DNA from: an uncultured Pelagibacteraceae bacterium
GTDB lineage: Bacteria; Pseudomonadota; Alphaproteobacteria; Pelagibacterales; Pelagibacteraceae
Assembly: GCA_902615715.1 (NCBI GenBank)
Contig: CACMQA010000002.1
Span: 62,001-126,000 of the forward strand
Direction: 5' to 3'
DNA length: 64,000 nucleotides
The notes beneath the pieces were generated by a model, which was not told where the DNA came from, did not search any database, and worked only from the letters and a program-made list of their open reading frames with translations. The position numbers were made by a program, and so were the translations under genes. Of this stretch, positions 46,973 through 57,579 are shown piece by piece (the first letter of the stretch is position 1; the number at the start of each line of letters is the position of its first letter).

Positions 46973-47667
46973 TTTTTTCTTCTAAAATATAAATAATAAA
47001 AAATTATAGAAATTGATATTGCATACCATGTTATAGCATATTTGAGGTGATTGTTTGGCACATCAATGGTGATCTTTTTAGGAATTGGTGACTTAACTTG
47101 GTTATCTTCTAAAAAAATTACGAACTCGTTAAATTGTTCTCCTGTAGCCTCTTTTAGATCTTCTAAATTTATTGAAAACCAAAGATTATTTTTTATATCA
47201 TTATCTGGTTTAAACATATTTGGTTTATATATTTCTCTCAGAAGACCAACAATTTTTTTTTCAGTTGATGCATTAAGATTTATCTTAACGTTACCTTTAA
47301 GTTCTTTATTTATCCATCCTCTATTGACTAATACGTTCTCATTTTTGTTTGTTCTAAATGGGGTAATTACATCATATCCTGGTTTTCCTTTTTCATTCAA
47401 ACTATAAAGGTAGATTTGTTTATCAAAATCAAATTTTCCCTTAGCGATTATTCTTTGATAGTTTTTTTTTAAGGAACTTGAGTATTCTATTGGTTGAGAG
47501 TCTAATCCAAAAGTTATTTCGCTAATTAATTCTAATTTCCACTGAAGTCTATAAAGTTGCCATGTACCTAGTGCACAAAATAATGTTATGAAGAAAATAA
47601 CAAATAATTGAAATAAGAATGCTTTTTTCAATTTGAGTTTAACTTCCCCAAATATAGATTGCAGCAA
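46969..47667 (-). CDS. SURF1-family cytochrome oxidase assembly protein
   Basis: The product (232 residues from the ATG) has two membrane helices, one near the N-terminus (FQLFVIFFITLFCALGTWQ) and one at the C-terminus (YAITWYAISISIIFYYLYF). Between them is a periplasmic domain with the motif NRGWINKEL. SURF1 helps insert haem a into subunit I. The ATG at 47667 overlaps ctaE by 29 bp. A TTG at 47631 after a GGGGAAG sequence is a credible alternative that would remove the overlap. Confidence 0.9.
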   Translation of the reverse strand: MLQSIFGEVKLKLKKAFLFQLFVIFFITLFCALGTWQLYRLQWKLELISEITFGLDSQPIEYSSSLKKNYQRIIAKGKFDFDKQIYLYSLNEKGKPGYDVITPFRTNKNENVLVNRGWINKELKGNVKINLNASTEKKIVGLLREIYKPNMFKPDNDIKNNLWFSINLEDLKEATGEQFNEFVIFLEDNQVKSPIPKKITIDVPNNHLKYAITWYAISISIIFYYLYFRRKK

Positions 47668-48430
47668 AAAGGAATAACCAAACTACATCAACAAAGTGCC
47701 AGTACCAGGCAGCTGCTTCAAAACCAAAATGATGAGTCGGTGTTGAATGACCTTTCATTGATCTAAATAGGCACACTGCTAAGAAGATAGTTCCAACGAT
47801 CACATGAAATCCATGGAAGCCTGTAGCCATATAAAATGTGGAACCATAAATATTTCCATCTAAAGTGAAAGTGGCATGATGATATTCGTAGGCTTGAAAG
47901 CATGAAAATATAAATCCTAAAAATACAGTTGCAATCAATCCATTCACCAATCCTTTTCTATCATTCTCTAACATTGCATGATGAGCCCAAGTTACTGTTG
48001 TTCCAGATAATAATAGAATAAGAGTATTGATTAATGGTATATCCCACGGATCAAATGTCTTTATATCAGGTGGAGGCCAGGTTCCTCCGATAGACTCAGT
48101 TGGAAATAAACTTGCATTAAAATAAGCCCAAAACCATGCAACAAAAAACATAACTTCTGAAGCAATAAAAAGTGTCATTCCATATCGATGACCTATTTGT
48201 ACTACAGGAGTATGATGACCTTGGTGCTCTGCTTCCTCAATTACATCTCTCCACCACATAAAGGCTCCATAGACAACTAGAGCAAAACCTACTAATAAAA
48301 GCCAAAGAGCTTTGGAATGAAAATAATACACTGCACCAACTGCTAATACTAACGTTGCAAAAGATACATAAATTGGCCAAGGACTTGGATCAACTAAATG
48401 AAAGTCATGTTTCTTTTTTTCAGATGACAT
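47639..48430 (-). CDS. ctaE: Cytochrome c oxidase subunit III
   Basis: A seven-helix subunit of the aa3-type oxidase, 263 residues. HDFHLVDPSPWPI at the start, ASEVMFFVAWFWAYFN and the C-terminal HFVDVVWLFLFAAIYIWG are all characteristic. Its start shares one base with the ctaG stop. Confidence 0.96.
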   Translation of the reverse strand: MSSEKKKHDFHLVDPSPWPIYVSFATLVLAVGAVYYFHSKALWLLLVGFALVVYGAFMWWRDVIEEAEHQGHHTPVVQIGHRYGMTLFIASEVMFFVAWFWAYFNASLFPTESIGGTWPPPDIKTFDPWDIPLINTLILLLSGTTVTWAHHAMLENDRKGLVNGLIATVFLGFIFSCFQAYEYHHATFTLDGNIYGSTFYMATGFHGFHVIVGTIFLAVCLFRSMKGHSTPTHHFGFEAAAWYWHFVDVVWLFLFAAIYIWGS

Positions 48431-48981
48431 TAAGTTTTTTCCTTTTCATAAAATTCTGATGCAAAGAATGTAAAAGATAGTGTTACATCAGAAATATTCT
48501 TTGTTTTATTATCATCAACCACTTTGGGATCCAAGAAAAATGTTAAAACAAATTCTTGTTTTTCATTAGGTTTTAATGTTTGTTTTTCAAAACAGAAGCA
48601 GCCAATCTTATTCAAATATTTGCCAAATGAAGAGGGGGAAACATTAAATGAAGCTGAACCTGATGAAGTCTGGTTGCTTGGGTTTTCCACATTAAATTTG
48701 ACTGTGTGAACTTGGCCTGGTTTTAAATCTAAAGTATTTTTTTCAGGATAAAACCTCCAATCTGAAGTGCTATGAACATTAGTATCAAACCTCATTTTAT
48801 AATCTTGATTAACAATAATTTTTGGAATTTCTTTATCCGAAGCATTTTGTGTTGTCCCCCCAAAGCCAGTAACCCTACAGAACAAATCGTACAAGGGCAC
48901 TGCTGCAAAAGATAAAGCCAACATTAAAAGAAATATTGAAACTAAGGCTACTGGTGTTAAATTTTTTTTGTTAATGGTCAT
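48430..48981 (-). CDS. ctaG: Cytochrome c oxidase assembly protein CtaG/Cox11
   Basis: Delivers copper to the CuB site of subunit I. The 183-residue protein has one N-terminal membrane helix, the PLYDLFCRVTGFGG motif and the copper-binding pair in KIGCFCFEKQ. Its ATG overlaps the stop of the 36-residue upstream ORF (TAATG), suggesting coupled translation. Confidence 0.95.
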   Translation of the reverse strand: MTINKKNLTPVALVSIFLLMLALSFAAVPLYDLFCRVTGFGGTTQNASDKEIPKIIVNQDYKMRFDTNVHSTSDWRFYPEKNTLDLKPGQVHTVKFNVENPSNQTSSGSASFNVSPSSFGKYLNKIGCFCFEKQTLKPNEKQEFVLTFFLDPKVVDDNKTKNISDVTLSFTFFASEFYEKEKT

Positions 48982-49091
48982 TAAATTTCTCTATTATAAA
49001 TTCCAATATTGTAAAAGGTAAGTGCAAATAAAAAGATCATAAATAATACTAATAGCACTGCAGTTATTATGTTTTTCTTTTTTTTACTCAT
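48981..49091 (-). CDS. Small 36-residue membrane protein between ctaB and ctaG (CoxF-like position)
   Basis: A short frame reads MSKKKKNIITAVLLVLFMIF and on to NIGIYNREI: a basic start, one membrane helix and a polar end. Its ATG (49091) overlaps the ctaB stop as TAATG, and its stop overlaps the ctaG ATG the same way. AGGAG lies nine bases upstream (49101-49105). Alphaproteobacterial oxidase operons often hold a tiny membrane protein exactly here. The role is unknown; an oxidase assembly or accessory function is inferred from place only. Confidence 0.75.
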   Translation of the reverse strand: MSKKKKNIITAVLLVLFMIFLFALTFYNIGIYNREI

Positions 49092-50011
49092 TAAAAAAGA
49101 CTCCTAGTATTATCAATAAGTAAAATTAGATAAACAAAAAATAGATAAAAGATTGAGTAGATAAATACTTTTCTTGCAATTTTATTTGAGAATTTTATAA
49201 CCTTTGCTTTAAACAACTCTAAGCATAAATAATTATAATATATTGTCATAGCTAAAGCTAAGACTAAGTATAATAAGCTTGCAAACTCAAAATAATATGG
49301 AGCTATTACAACTGGAAGCATAGCAAATGAGTAAACCAATATATTCGTTTTTGTAGTTTTTGTTCCAGCAATAACTGGTAACATTGGTATCTTAGCTTTC
49401 TTATAATCTCCTGATTTATATAAACTCAATGCCCAAAAATGAGAAGGTGTCCAAACAAAAATAATTAAGAAAAGTATTATTGGTTCGATTGTTATTTTTC
49501 CTGTAGCTATCGTCCATCCAATAACTGGGGGTAAAGCTCCGGCGGCACCTCCAATGACAATATTCTGTGGAGTTTTTCTTTTAAGCCAGATCGTATAAAT
49601 AAAAAAATAAAAACCAATAGTTGATGCTAATAATATTGCTGAAATAGTATTTGCCGAATAGTAAAGCATAGCAACAGAAATAATTGATAAAATAATTCCA
49701 AAATATAAAGCCTGATTTCTTTTTACTTTGCCTGTTGGTATCGGTCTTAAACAGGTTCTGCTCATTAGGGCATCAACATCGGACTCATACCACATATTTA
49801 AAGCTCCAGCCGCACCAGAGCCAATTGCTACTGCAAGTAATGATATTAAAGAAGTTTTAAGATCAACGCTATAAGGTGCAATCAATAAACCAACCATGCA
49901 AGTAAATAAAACAAGAGACATTACTCTTGGCTTCATTAGATTAAAAAATGAGTTAAGATCTAATGCTAAACCAAGTTTAGAGTTTCTCGTTTTTAAAAGT
50001 GTCTGGCTCAA
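49091..50011 (-). CDS. ctaB: Protohaem IX farnesyltransferase (haem O synthase)
   Basis: A nine-helix UbiA-superfamily enzyme, 306 residues. It adds farnesyl to haem B for the oxidase haem. The prenyl-diphosphate site is NMWYESDVDALMSRTCLRPI, and the second acidic stretch is replaced by the usual HFWALSLYKSGDYKKAKIPM. It begins 1 bp after the ctaD stop. Confidence 0.95.
   Translation of the reverse strand: MSQTLLKTRNSKLGLALDLNSFFNLMKPRVMSLVLFTCMVGLLIAPYSVDLKTSLISLLAVAIGSGAAGALNMWYESDVDALMSRTCLRPIPTGKVKRNQALYFGIILSIISVAMLYYSANTISAILLASTIGFYFFIYTIWLKRKTPQNIVIGGAAGALPPVIGWTIATGKITIEPIILFLIIFVWTPSHFWALSLYKSGDYKKAKIPMLPVIAGTKTTKTNILVYSFAMLPVVIAPYYFEFASLLYLVLALAMTIYYNYLCLELFKAKVIKFSNKIARKVFIYSIFYLFFVYLILLIDNTRSLF
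49101..49105 (-). promoter_or_regulatory. Shine-Dalgarno sequence of the 36-residue ORF
   Basis: AGGAG on the reverse strand, inside the end of ctaB, nine bases before the ATG at 49091. This is the main argument that the tiny frame is translated. Confidence 0.6.
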
Positions 50012-50012
50012 T

Positions 50013-52441
<2,429 letters not shown>

Positions 52442-52446
52442 GAGTT

Positions 52447-52474
52447 TTTATACAGCTTTTAAACAATTTAACAA
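52447..52474 (-). promoter_or_regulatory. Candidate promoter of the cytochrome oxidase operon
   Basis: On the reverse strand TTGTTA (52474-52469) and TATAAA (52452-52447) are spaced by 16 bp. The -10 ends five bases before the ctaC ATG, so a transcript from it would start at or next to the start codon, i.e. be leaderless. Confidence 0.4.
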
Positions 52475-52492
52475 TTTCAATTAATGCGACAA

Positions 52493-53206
52493 TTAATGAA
52501 AGTTATTGATAAAATTAACTAATGAAATAGCGCCTATTACAGCAGTATCTGATCTTAGAATGTTTCTAGATATTGTAAATGGCACCACGTTAGGATTTCC
52601 ATGAATAAGCTCTATTTCTGAAGGTGAAAAATCTCCCTCTGGACCTATAAGTACGGATAAAGATTTCGCTTCTCTTAAAACCTCTTTTTTTAAACTATCT
52701 TTAGAATTAACATCTGCAAATAATAGTTTTGTAGAACTGTCTAAATTATTTAGAAAATCTTTAAGTTTAATTACTTGAGAAATTTCTGGAGGTATTAATT
52801 GATTGGATTGTTCAGTAGCTTCAATAACAATTTTTTTTGCTCTTTCAAAATTTAATTCTTTAACCTCTGTTCTTTCAGATACAATCGGTGTGATTTTAGT
52901 AACACCAAGCTCTGTGGCTTTTTGTAAAATGGTGTCCATTGGACTTTTCTTTACTAAGCAAATCGCTAATTCAATATTAGAATTCTTAGTTGGCTCTTTT
53001 AATTTATTTAAAAATTTTACCTCAACCCGATCTCTATCTAGAAAAACTATCTCGCTAAGCCATTCTCCATCTTTATTAAAAAAATTAATTTTAGAACCCC
53101 TTTTCATTCTCATTACATTTACAACATAATGAGTGTGCTCTTTAGATAATAGGCTTGTAGTATTTTCTATTATATTTTCTGGGTGAAATAATCTAATATT
53201 GCTCAT
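52493..53206 (-). CDS. rsmE: 16S rRNA (uracil-1498-N3)-methyltransferase
   Basis: A SPOUT methyltransferase with an N-terminal PUA-like domain. HYVVNVMRMKRG at the start, KKSPMDTILQKATELGV in the middle, and LSVLIGPEGDFSPSEIE with the knot are all present. From the ATG at 53206 it has 237 residues. A start nine bases earlier is possible but adds only MIL. It is divergent from the haloacid dehalogenase gene by 17 bp. Confidence 0.95.
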   Translation of the reverse strand: MSNIRLFHPENIIENTTSLLSKEHTHYVVNVMRMKRGSKINFFNKDGEWLSEIVFLDRDRVEVKFLNKLKEPTKNSNIELAICLVKKSPMDTILQKATELGVTKITPIVSERTEVKELNFERAKKIVIEATEQSNQLIPPEISQVIKLKDFLNNLDSSTKLLFADVNSKDSLKKEVLREAKSLSVLIGPEGDFSPSEIELIHGNPNVVPFTISRNILRSDTAVIGAISLVNFINNFH

Positions 53207-53223
53207 TAAGATCAATTTAAGAT

Positions 53224-53886
53224 ATGAAAAATATTAAAGCAATAATTTTTGATGCATATGGCACTCTTTTTGATGTCAATTCAGCTGCAGAAAAATGTAA
53301 AGATAAAATCGGTAGCAAGTGGGAAGGTTTTGCCAATTATTGGAGAACTACGCAACTTGAATATACTTGGCTAAGAAGTTTAATGAACAAGCACAAAGAT
53401 TTTTGGCAAGTGACAGAAGATAGTTTAGATAAATCAATGAAAGCTTTTAATATAGATATTTCAATGAGAAATGAATTGTTAAACCTTTATAAAGTACTTT
53501 CACCTTTTAAAGAGGTTCATGAAGTTTTAAAAATTTTAAAAGAAAAGAATTATAAACTTGGTATTCTTTCAAACGGAACACCTACCCTTCTCAATGAATT
53601 AATTAAAAGCAATAATTTAAAAAATATTTTTGATGATGTTTTTTCAATTGAAGAAGTAGGAATTTATAAACCCAGCTCAAAGGTTTATGACCTGCCAATT
53701 AAAAAATATAATATACGAAAAGACGAAGTTGTATTTTTAAGTGCAAATACTTGGGATGTATCAGGTGGCGGTAACTACGGTTACAATTCTATTTGGGTAA
53801 ATAGAAATAAAAATATTTTTGATAATCTTGATTATAAACCTAGTAATGAAATAAATAATTTGAAACAATTATTAGATTTAGTATAA
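53224..53886 (+). CDS. Haloacid dehalogenase type II (L-2-haloacid dehalogenase-like)
   Basis: A HAD-superfamily hydrolase of 220 residues. The nucleophile motif is FDAYGTLFD, motif II is SNGTPTLL, the lysine is in YKPSSKVY, and motif IV is SANTWDVSGGGNYGY. This last motif is typical of (S)-2-haloacid dehalogenases. It may remove halogen from short organic acids in sea water, but related enzymes act on other substrates. It is the first gene of a short redox/detoxification group. Confidence 0.85.
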   Translation: MKNIKAIIFDAYGTLFDVNSAAEKCKDKIGSKWEGFANYWRTTQLEYTWLRSLMNKHKDFWQVTEDSLDKSMKAFNIDISMRNELLNLYKVLSPFKEVHEVLKILKEKNYKLGILSNGTPTLLNELIKSNNLKNIFDDVFSIEEVGIYKPSSKVYDLPIKKYNIRKDEVVFLSANTWDVSGGGNYGYNSIWVNRNKNIFDNLDYKPSNEINNLKQLLDLV

Positions 53887-53909
53887 GCTAAATAACTTGA
53901 AGAAATTAA

Positions 53910-54149
53910 ATGACTAAAGGACAAAGAGCGGGAGATGCTCCAATCGGAGTTAATGTTTTAGAGGGTAGATCTTATTATTGGTGTGCTTGTGGTAAAAGTT
54001 CAAAACAACCTTTCTGTGATGGTTCACACAAAGATACGACTTTTAAACCCTTGCCATATAAAGCTGATCAGTCTATAAAGGTCTTTTTCTGCACTTGCAA
54101 ACAAACAAATGATCAGCCAATGTGTGATGGATCGCATAATTTAAAATAG
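53910..54149 (+). CDS. CDGSH iron-sulfur domain protein with two clusters
   Basis: A 79-residue protein with two CDGSH sites. Each has C-x-C, then CDGSH: WCACGKSSKQPFCDGSHK and FCTCKQTNDQPMCDGSHN. It should bind two 2Fe-2S clusters with three Cys and one His each, the tandem form common in bacteria. The role is probably electron transfer or redox sensing and is not known for this group. It lies 3 bp before the pirin gene. Confidence 0.9.
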   Translation: MTKGQRAGDAPIGVNVLEGRSYYWCACGKSSKQPFCDGSHKDTTFKPLPYKADQSIKVFFCTCKQTNDQPMCDGSHNLK

Positions 54150-54152
54150 AAT

Positions 54153-54995
54153 ATGAAAACTATTGAGGTTAAAAAAATTATTAAAGCTTTAAATGCATCA
54201 GACGGTGCAGGTGTTAAATTAAAAAGAAGTATTGGTACACCTGAAGCAGATTATATTGATCCTTTTTTAATGCTTGATGAGTTTGGATCAGAAAACAAAG
54301 ATGATTATATTGCAGGTTTTCCTCCACACCCGCATAGAGGAATAGAGACAGTCACTTACATGTTAAATGGAGAGTTTGAACACCAAGATAGTACTGGTGC
54401 AAAAGGAATTATGACATCTGGTGATGTACAATGGATGAAAACAGGTAGAGGAATAATCCATTCTGAAATGCCTGCTATGAAAGAAGGCAGGTTATTAGGA
54501 TTTCAACTTTGGATAAACATGCCAGCAAAATATAAAAAGAACAAACCTGAGTATCTATATATAAAAGGTAACGAACTTGGGACACATAAAGATAATGACA
54601 AAACAGTTAAGGTGATAGCTGGAAAGTATGAAAATGCAGAGGGACCTGAAAAAAATCACAATGTTGAACCTATATATTTTCATATAGTTTTAAATGAGGG
54701 TAAAGAATTTAGTTGTGATGCTCCAGAGGGGCATAATAGTTTTTTATATTTACTTAAAGGGGAAATAAAAATTGGTGTTAAAGATCACGATAAAACTGCT
54801 GACTCAAATTTAATTTTACTTGAGAGAGGTAATAAACTTATTGTCAAAGCAATAAAAAAATCTGAATTTTTATTTATTGCTGGAAAACCTATAGGTGAGC
54901 CTATTGCGAGAGGTGGTCCTTTTGTGATGAATACAAAAGCAGAAATACTTGAGGCTATTCAAGATTACAATAACGGAACATTTGCTAAATATTAA
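54153..54995 (+). CDS. Pirin-family protein
   Basis: A bicupin of 280 residues. The N-terminal cupin has the metal-binding histidines in FPPHPHRGIETVTYML and FEHQDS, plus the catalytic-type MKTGRGIIHSEMP. Some pirins are quercetin 2,3-dioxygenases, while others act as redox cofactors or regulators. Its place beside a CDGSH protein and a quinone reductase suggests a redox or stress role, which is an inference. Confidence 0.9.
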   Translation: MKTIEVKKIIKALNASDGAGVKLKRSIGTPEADYIDPFLMLDEFGSENKDDYIAGFPPHPHRGIETVTYMLNGEFEHQDSTGAKGIMTSGDVQWMKTGRGIIHSEMPAMKEGRLLGFQLWINMPAKYKKNKPEYLYIKGNELGTHKDNDKTVKVIAGKYENAEGPEKNHNVEPIYFHIVLNEGKEFSCDAPEGHNSFLYLLKGEIKIGVKDHDKTADSNLILLERGNKLIVKAIKKSEFLFIAGKPIGEPIARGGPFVMNTKAEILEAIQDYNNGTFAKY

Positions 54996-55016
54996 AAGTT
55001 AAAGTACGTTCCACGA

Positions 55017-55991
55017 ATGTCAAAAGCAATAATTATAAAAAAGAATGGTGGACCTGAAGTTTTAGAACTTCAAGATGTTAAAGTTGGTGCCCCTGGTCCA
55101 GATGAAATCAAAGTTAGCAATCACGCAATTGGTTTAAATTATATTGATACTTATCATAGGTCAGGTCTTTACCCTCTTAAGTTACCAAGTGGAATTGGTT
55201 TAGAGGCAGCAGGCAAAGTGGAAGAAGTTGGATCTAATGTAAAAGAATTTAATATAGGTGATAATATAGCATACGCATCAGTACCTTTAGGTGCATATTC
55301 ACAACAAAGAATTATTCCATCTAAAATAGCTGTAAAAGTGCCTGATGGTATTTCTCACAAACAAGCTGCAACCTTAATGACTAAGGGTTTAACTACTAAT
55401 TATTTACTTTGTAAAACTTACAATCTTAAAGCTGGAGAAATTGTTTTATTTCATGCAGCCGCAGGGGGTGTTGGACAAATTTTTGCTCAATGGGCTAATA
55501 GCATTGGCGCGAAAGTAATTGGAACAGTAGGTTCTGATGAAAAGATTAAAATTGCAGAGGAGAATGGTTACGCACACGTCATCAACTATACAAAAGATGA
55601 TTTTGCAAAAAAAGTCATGGAAATTACCGACAATGAAGGAGTTCCAGCAGTATTTGATGGGGTTGGAAAAAATACTTTTCATGGTTCGTTAGCTTGTCTT
55701 AAGACAAGAGGTATGATGGTAAGTTTTGGAAATGCATCAGGTCCCTTGGACCCGGTAAATGTTCCAAAAGATATTCAACCTAAAGGGCTTTACTTAACAC
55801 GACCTTCGATTGGTCAATACTTTACTAACCGTAAAGAACTTCAGACTGGAGCAGATGCTATATTTGAAAAAGTTAAATTTGGTAAAATCAAGATAAAAAT
55901 TTCAAAAGAATACAGTTTAATAGATGCAAAAAAAGCCCACGCAGATTTAGAGGCAAGAAAACTTACAGGTCCGGCAATTTTAATTCCTTAA
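55017..55991 (+). CDS. qor: NADPH:quinone reductase, zinc-free MDR family
   Basis: A 324-residue medium-chain reductase without zinc ligands. The N-terminal GroES-like domain has SNHAIGLNYIDTYHRSG. The Rossmann domain has the dinucleotide loop AAAGGVGQIFAQWA and RPSIGQYFTNR, as in QOR. It should reduce quinones by one electron. It shares one base with the start of the DUF1289 gene. Confidence 0.92.
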   Translation: MSKAIIIKKNGGPEVLELQDVKVGAPGPDEIKVSNHAIGLNYIDTYHRSGLYPLKLPSGIGLEAAGKVEEVGSNVKEFNIGDNIAYASVPLGAYSQQRIIPSKIAVKVPDGISHKQAATLMTKGLTTNYLLCKTYNLKAGEIVLFHAAAGGVGQIFAQWANSIGAKVIGTVGSDEKIKIAEENGYAHVINYTKDDFAKKVMEITDNEGVPAVFDGVGKNTFHGSLACLKTRGMMVSFGNASGPLDPVNVPKDIQPKGLYLTRPSIGQYFTNRKELQTGADAIFEKVKFGKIKIKISKEYSLIDAKKAHADLEARKLTGPAILIP

Positions 55992-56260
55992 TGAATAAGA
56001 AAATAATATCTCCTTGCATTAGTATTTGCAGGACTGATCCAGTTACAGGGTTTTGTTATGGTTGTGCAAGAACTAATGATGAAAAGAGACAGTGGAAAGA
56101 TGAAAACGTTACCGACGATTGGAGAGAGGATAATCTAAAAATAATTATAACTAGAATGCAAGGCTGGCAATTAGAAACTTTTAAAGAGTCATATCATCAT
56201 AAAAAAAATAAAGGTATTTCTTTGTTCAAAAAAAAGTTGTTAGCAGATAAAAAATCATAA
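55991..56260 (+). CDS. DUF1289 protein
   Basis: An 89-residue protein opening with SPCISICRTDP and GFCYGCARTNDE, the four-cysteine core of DUF1289, which probably binds a metal or iron-sulfur cluster. The rest is polar. It follows qor directly, a pairing that suggests a shared redox role. It overlaps the convergent DUF2721 gene by 6 bp. Confidence 0.85.
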   Translation: MNKKIISPCISICRTDPVTGFCYGCARTNDEKRQWKDENVTDDWREDNLKIIITRMQGWQLETFKESYHHKKNKGISLFKKKLLADKKS

Positions 56261-56665
56261 GTCATTTTTCATAGAGTCCATATCGCTCAAATGATATTTT
56301 AAGGCCTTATTAGAGAGTCTAATCTCTTGTAAAAATAAAAATATTGAAATTATCATACAAACACAGCAAGCAGCAAAATTTAATCTAGCAACTTGTAAAC
56401 TTCCTAAATAAAGCAATAAAACTGTAGTCATATTGAATAAAAACCCAAACGCAGCAAAACCCATAGTGTATTTTAATAAATTTGTTCTATTATTTAAAAC
56501 ATGAAGTTGATTTTCTAATTGTGGTGGGGTTTTTTTTTCAATAGTTAATTGATCGTGTAATTTCCTTATTAATCCACTTAATGTATGAAATCTATTACTA
56601 TACATTGTCATCATCAAAGGAATAGCCGGAAACATTAATGCTGATACTGTGTAATCTATATCCAT
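56255..56665 (-). CDS. DUF2721 membrane protein
   Basis: A 136-residue protein with three predicted helices: an N-terminal one (YTVSALMFPAIPLMMTMYSN), and two in the second half (YTMGFAAFGFLFNMTTVLLL; FAACCVCMIISIFLFL). The RFHTLSGLIRKLHDQL stretch between is typical of DUF2721. The function is unknown. It is divergent from ubiA by 53 bp. Confidence 0.78.
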   Translation of the reverse strand: MDIDYTVSALMFPAIPLMMTMYSNRFHTLSGLIRKLHDQLTIEKKTPPQLENQLHVLNNRTNLLKYTMGFAAFGFLFNMTTVLLLYLGSLQVARLNFAACCVCMIISIFLFLQEIRLSNKALKYHLSDMDSMKNDL

Positions 56666-56718
56666 ATCGAATCAAATTGATTATGTAGTTAGTGTTTGAT
56701 ATTTACAAGTAATATTTC

Positions 56719-57576
56719 ATGCATCAATTAAAAATATTTATAGAGCTGACTAGATTAAATAAACCAATCGGTTTTATGCTTTTGTTTTGGCCTTGTTCTT
56801 GGGGATTAGCTTATGGTTACTTGGTTAATCAGGATGTAAACTTATTCGTTTATTATTTAATTTTATTTTTTATTGGATCAGTTTTAATGAGAAGTGCTGG
56901 ATGCATCTTTAACGATATTGTTGATAAAGATTACGACATAAAAGTCCAAAGAACAAAAAGTCGACCCATCACGTCGGGCAAAATATCAATTAGACAATCT
57001 TTTTTATATGTGATTGTTCTTTGCTCAATTGCTTTTTTAATTTTAGTACAATTTAATCTAATTACTATAATACTTGGATTGAGCTCAATGCTATTAGCTT
57101 TTTCTTACCCGTTTATGAAAAGAATTACTTATTGGCCTCAATTATTTTTAGGTATCACTTTTAATTGGGGAATTTTAATGGCATGGACAGCTTTAAATAA
57201 CAGTTTATCTGTAGATATTTTCATTCTATATGCCTCAGCCATATTTTGGACATTGGGCTATGACACCATTTATGGGGCTCAAGATATGTCAGATGATGAG
57301 GTGATAGGTTTAAAGTCAACATCTATTAAGTTTAAAAAAAATATAAGGTTGTTTGTGTCAACCACCTATTTAATAAGTTCGATTTTAATTATTTTTTTAC
57401 TTTATGATTATATAGGAGCAAATATATCTACAATTTTTTTAATTTTTTTTATTTATAGTCTTATTTATCAACTAATAAATTTTAAAAAAAACAATGTTAA
57501 GGATTATCTAAAATTATTTAAATATAATAATTATACAGGACTATTACTATTTTTAAGTATCTTTTTAATAAAGTAA
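56719..57576 (+). CDS. ubiA: 4-hydroxybenzoate polyprenyltransferase
   Basis: Attaches the polyprenyl tail to 4-hydroxybenzoate in ubiquinone synthesis. The 285-residue membrane enzyme has both acidic motifs, FNDIVDKDYDIKVQRTKSRP and YDTIYGAQDMSDDE. It starts a forward run with the lipid A genes. The quinone made here feeds the bc1 complex encoded at 19787-22342. Confidence 0.95.
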   Translation: MHQLKIFIELTRLNKPIGFMLLFWPCSWGLAYGYLVNQDVNLFVYYLILFFIGSVLMRSAGCIFNDIVDKDYDIKVQRTKSRPITSGKISIRQSFLYVIVLCSIAFLILVQFNLITIILGLSSMLLAFSYPFMKRITYWPQLFLGITFNWGILMAWTALNNSLSVDIFILYASAIFWTLGYDTIYGAQDMSDDEVIGLKSTSIKFKKNIRLFVSTTYLISSILIIFLLYDYIGANISTIFLIFFIYSLIYQLINFKKNNVKDYLKLFKYNNYTGLLLFLSIFLIK

Positions 57577-57579
57577 AAA

